Source: Clavaria fumosa (taxonomy: Eukaryota > Basidiomycota > Agaricomycetes > Agaricales > Clavariaceae). From it: a DNA stretch of 64,000 nucleotides. Position numbers and translations under genes: made by a program. Location of the stretch: contig OX637806.1 in the NCBI GenBank assembly GCA_951802425.1, forward strand, positions 682,001-746,000, in the 5' to 3' direction. Under the pieces are notes generated by a model. That model did no database searches. It was not told the DNA's origin and saw only the letters and a list, made by a program, of their open reading frames with translations. This document shows positions 62,338 to 64,000 of this stretch, in pieces (the stretch's first letter is position 1; every line of letters starts with the position of its first letter).

Positions 62338-63951
62338 TCAGTCATCTAGAACGAGACCCAAGATTGAGCTCGGCGTATGGGGCTTTACGGGCACACCATG
62401 AAACACAGCATGAGGGAGCTTCATATCCGGCGAGGTAGAGATCACCGATGCGGTCGACGCCGGCGCCAAAGCCGAGGATGATGCTGAGGACGAAGACGAC
62501 GAAGACGCGATCTGCAGCAGAAGCGTCGCGGCGGAGCGGTCCTCGGGAGACGGCGGTGTATGGTAATGGTGCCGGCCCTTGGGCGAACATGGCGCGTGCT
62601 GGTGCTGGTGGCGGAGCGCCTGTTGTTGCTGTTGCTGCTGCTGCTGCTGTTGATGATGCTGCTGGTGCCGGTCGACCACCGTGCAGGGCTCGAGGCTGGG
62701 TGATGGGAGTGTGAGCGCAGGTGGGGGCGTCTGGCGCAGGACGAGCACCATGCTGGGTCCGTGTGATGTGGACGAGGACGACAAGGGCGATGCGGCAGAC
62801 AGCGGCGCATAGGGCGGGGACCCGTGCGGGTGGGGCGGGGGCTGCCCATGCGTGTATAGCGCGTGCTGCTGTTGCGGATGCGCCTCCGGAGACGACCAAC
62901 TCGGCGTGAGCGGGTGCGCGCTCCCCGCGCCCGCGGGGTCGTGCCGGTCGACGCTGCTGCGCATGTGCGATTGATGCCGGTGGCGGTGGTCCGGAAGCCA
63001 CGAGGAGATGGGTGGGAGTTGCGGCGTGGTGACTGTTGTGGTCTTTGCCGTTGTGTGCTGCCCCCCACCGCCCGTGGGGTCGTCGTCGTTGTTGTCGTTG
63101 TCAGCCTCATAGCCGCCGTCAGGTCCTTCTTGGGTGCGGCTAATGACGAGCTTGCGCTTCTTCGTGGGCGCATCTGCGGCAGCCGCCGCTACAACAGCAG
63201 AGCAATTGCGGCAGATGTTGTCCGAGACGTTGCTGCTGTTGCTATTGCTGTTGTTGGCGTTGGCAGCAACAGCTTTCTCAAGCTCCTTAACGCGGCCCAC
63301 CAGCTCTTGCAAGTATGCCACGGCGCGCTCGAGAATCTCCAGCTTGAACTCGCGCTCTGCGGACGGTGATGACGAAGGAGAGGCCCGTGCACCTGCGCTG
63401 GCGTGGTCCCGGTGGCGACGCTTGTTGGGGTAGTGCGCGCTAGCGTCATCGTCGCCATCGTTTTGGTCGTCATCGTTGTCGGCGGCAGCAGCAGGGTGGT
63501 CGTCGCGGGGAACAAGCGTGCGCAACATCGCGAGGGCGTCATTGATCTTGGTGCGGCGCGCCTTCTCGATGAGGGAGTGGTTCATCTTTCGCTGGGCCTC
63601 GCGCGCAGCGCGGGAGAGCGCACCCGATTTGCGGCTGCCGTTGGCGCGTTTCTTGTTGCTGTTGTTATTCGCATTGATGTTGTTAATGGACGTGGCCGTC
63701 ATCGTCGAAGTCGGATCGGCGGTGGCAGCGGACGGGGACGCAGACAGCACTGGAGAAAGTTGGTGAGCAGGGGACAGGGGCGGGCTGAGCCGGGGGTTCG
63801 GGTTCGGGATGTCGTTGTATCGGGAACGTTTAGCCCTCCTTGGGGGATTGCAGGCGCCCAGGGTGGGGGTGGACGCTTTATTGATGTCTGCGACGTTAAG
63901 GCTAGCGGAGTGGGGGGTACGGGATGAGCGGGTGGTCGGCTGTGGGCTCAT
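62338..63951 (-). CDS. bHLH transcription factor with an unusually long acidic loop
   Basis: A single exon of 537 residues. The basic region and helix 1 lie at about residues 120-148 (RKMNHSLIEKARRTKIND followed by ALAMLRTLVP) and helix 2 at about 201-217 (FKLEILERAVAYLQELV), continued by a leucine-rich stretch (VKELEKAV). His at 125, Glu at 129 and Arg at 133 fit E-box (CANNTG) binding. The loop of about 50 residues is acidic and Asn/Asp-rich, much longer than the usual 5-25. The rest is low complexity: Asn runs, a Gln/His run (encoded by the ctg-rich stretch at 62613-62650), Ser/Pro regions, and a basic KKRK segment near 264 that may be a nuclear signal. The factor probably acts in the nucleus; targets are unknown. 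Confidence 0.85.
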   Translation of the reverse strand: MSPQPTTRSSRTPHSASLNVADINKASTPTLGACNPPRRAKRSRYNDIPNPNPRLSPPLSPAHQLSPVLSASPSAATADPTSTMTATSINNINANNNSNKKRANGSRKSGALSRAAREAQRKMNHSLIEKARRTKINDALAMLRTLVPRDDHPAAAADNDDDQNDGDDDASAHYPNKRRHRDHASAGARASPSSSPSAEREFKLEILERAVAYLQELVGRVKELEKAVAANANNSNSNSSNVSDNICRNCSAVVAAAAADAPTKKRKLVISRTQEGPDGGYEADNDNNDDDPTGGGGQHTTAKTTTVTTPQLPPISSWLPDHRHRHQSHMRSSVDRHDPAGAGSAHPLTPSWSSPEAHPQQQHALYTHGQPPPHPHGSPPYAPLSAASPLSSSSTSHGPSMVLVLRQTPPPALTLPSPSLEPCTVVDRHQQHHQQQQQQQQQQQALRHQHQHAPCSPKGRHHYHTPPSPEDRSAATLLLQIASSSSSSSASSSALAPASTASVISTSPDMKLPHAVFHGVPVKPHTPSSILGLVLDD

Positions 63952-64000
63952 TGTATGGGTAACGAGATGGAGGAAGATGGAGGAAGAGGAGAGAGGGAGT

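Overview
The window is nuclear DNA from a filamentous fungus, most likely a basidiomycete of the Agaricomycetes. Genes are split by many short GT-AG introns of about 50-110 bp. Recognisable genes encode an Isd11-type LYR protein, a Hig1-domain protein, a Ppx1-type exopolyphosphatase, a PQ-loop membrane protein, Kre9/KNH-like GPI-anchored wall proteins, a BTB/POZ protein, a MoCF-type molybdopterin-binding protein and a bHLH factor. An intron-bearing tRNA-Ala is also present. The LTR elements (a chromodomain Ty3/gypsy element and a Ty1/copia element) are of fungal type. No species is claimed.

Layout. 0-14.2 kb: two large serine-rich genes of unknown function, both on the minus strand, flank a 6.2 kb inverted duplication (about 5.18-11.42 kb, hinge near 8228). 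Each arm carries one copy of a small secreted six-cysteine protein gene. A third diverged copy sits just outside, and the left arm also carries a broken 3' end of the neighbouring serine-rich gene. 14.2-18.9 kb has no supportable gene. 18.9-27.0 kb is a compact, ordinary gene cluster: a polytopic membrane protein, tRNA-Ala, Hig1 protein, ISD11, PQ-loop protein, PPX1 and a GPI-anchored protein.

28-58.3 kb is the accessory part. A divergent pair, made of a Kre9-like GPI protein gene on the minus strand and an uncharacterised five-exon gene of about 410 codons on the plus strand, is present as three tandem units (plus genes at 29.7, 50.7 and 54.5 kb). Further exon remnants of the Kre9-like gene lie between and beyond them. 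The interval between units 1 and 2 has been inflated by nested insertions that can be read base by base. A short foldback DNA element with CATCAGGAAA ends sits just after the stop codon of gene A. It is split by a copia element with a 5-bp target duplication, and the copia element is itself split by a gypsy element with its own 5-bp target duplication. Two more foldback elements with CATCAGCAAA ends follow (1.4 and 5.1 kb). They are filled with complementary triplet or minisatellite arrays, and the larger also holds a solo LTR and captured pieces of host genes, including a carboxylase fragment. The intact paralogous site after gene B confirms the first two insertions and shows a 2-bp CA duplication for each.

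56.4-64 kb returns to ordinary genes: a single-pass membrane protein, a BTB protein, a MoCF-domain protein and a long-loop bHLH factor that runs to the right edge. Six of the seven base differences between paired LTRs, and all twelve CpG sites in one gene remnant, are CpG-to-TpG/CpA changes, which points to cytosine methylation in this region. Exon borders were chosen by eye from GT-AG sites, frame continuity and comparison among paralogues. Only ATG was accepted as a start codon.
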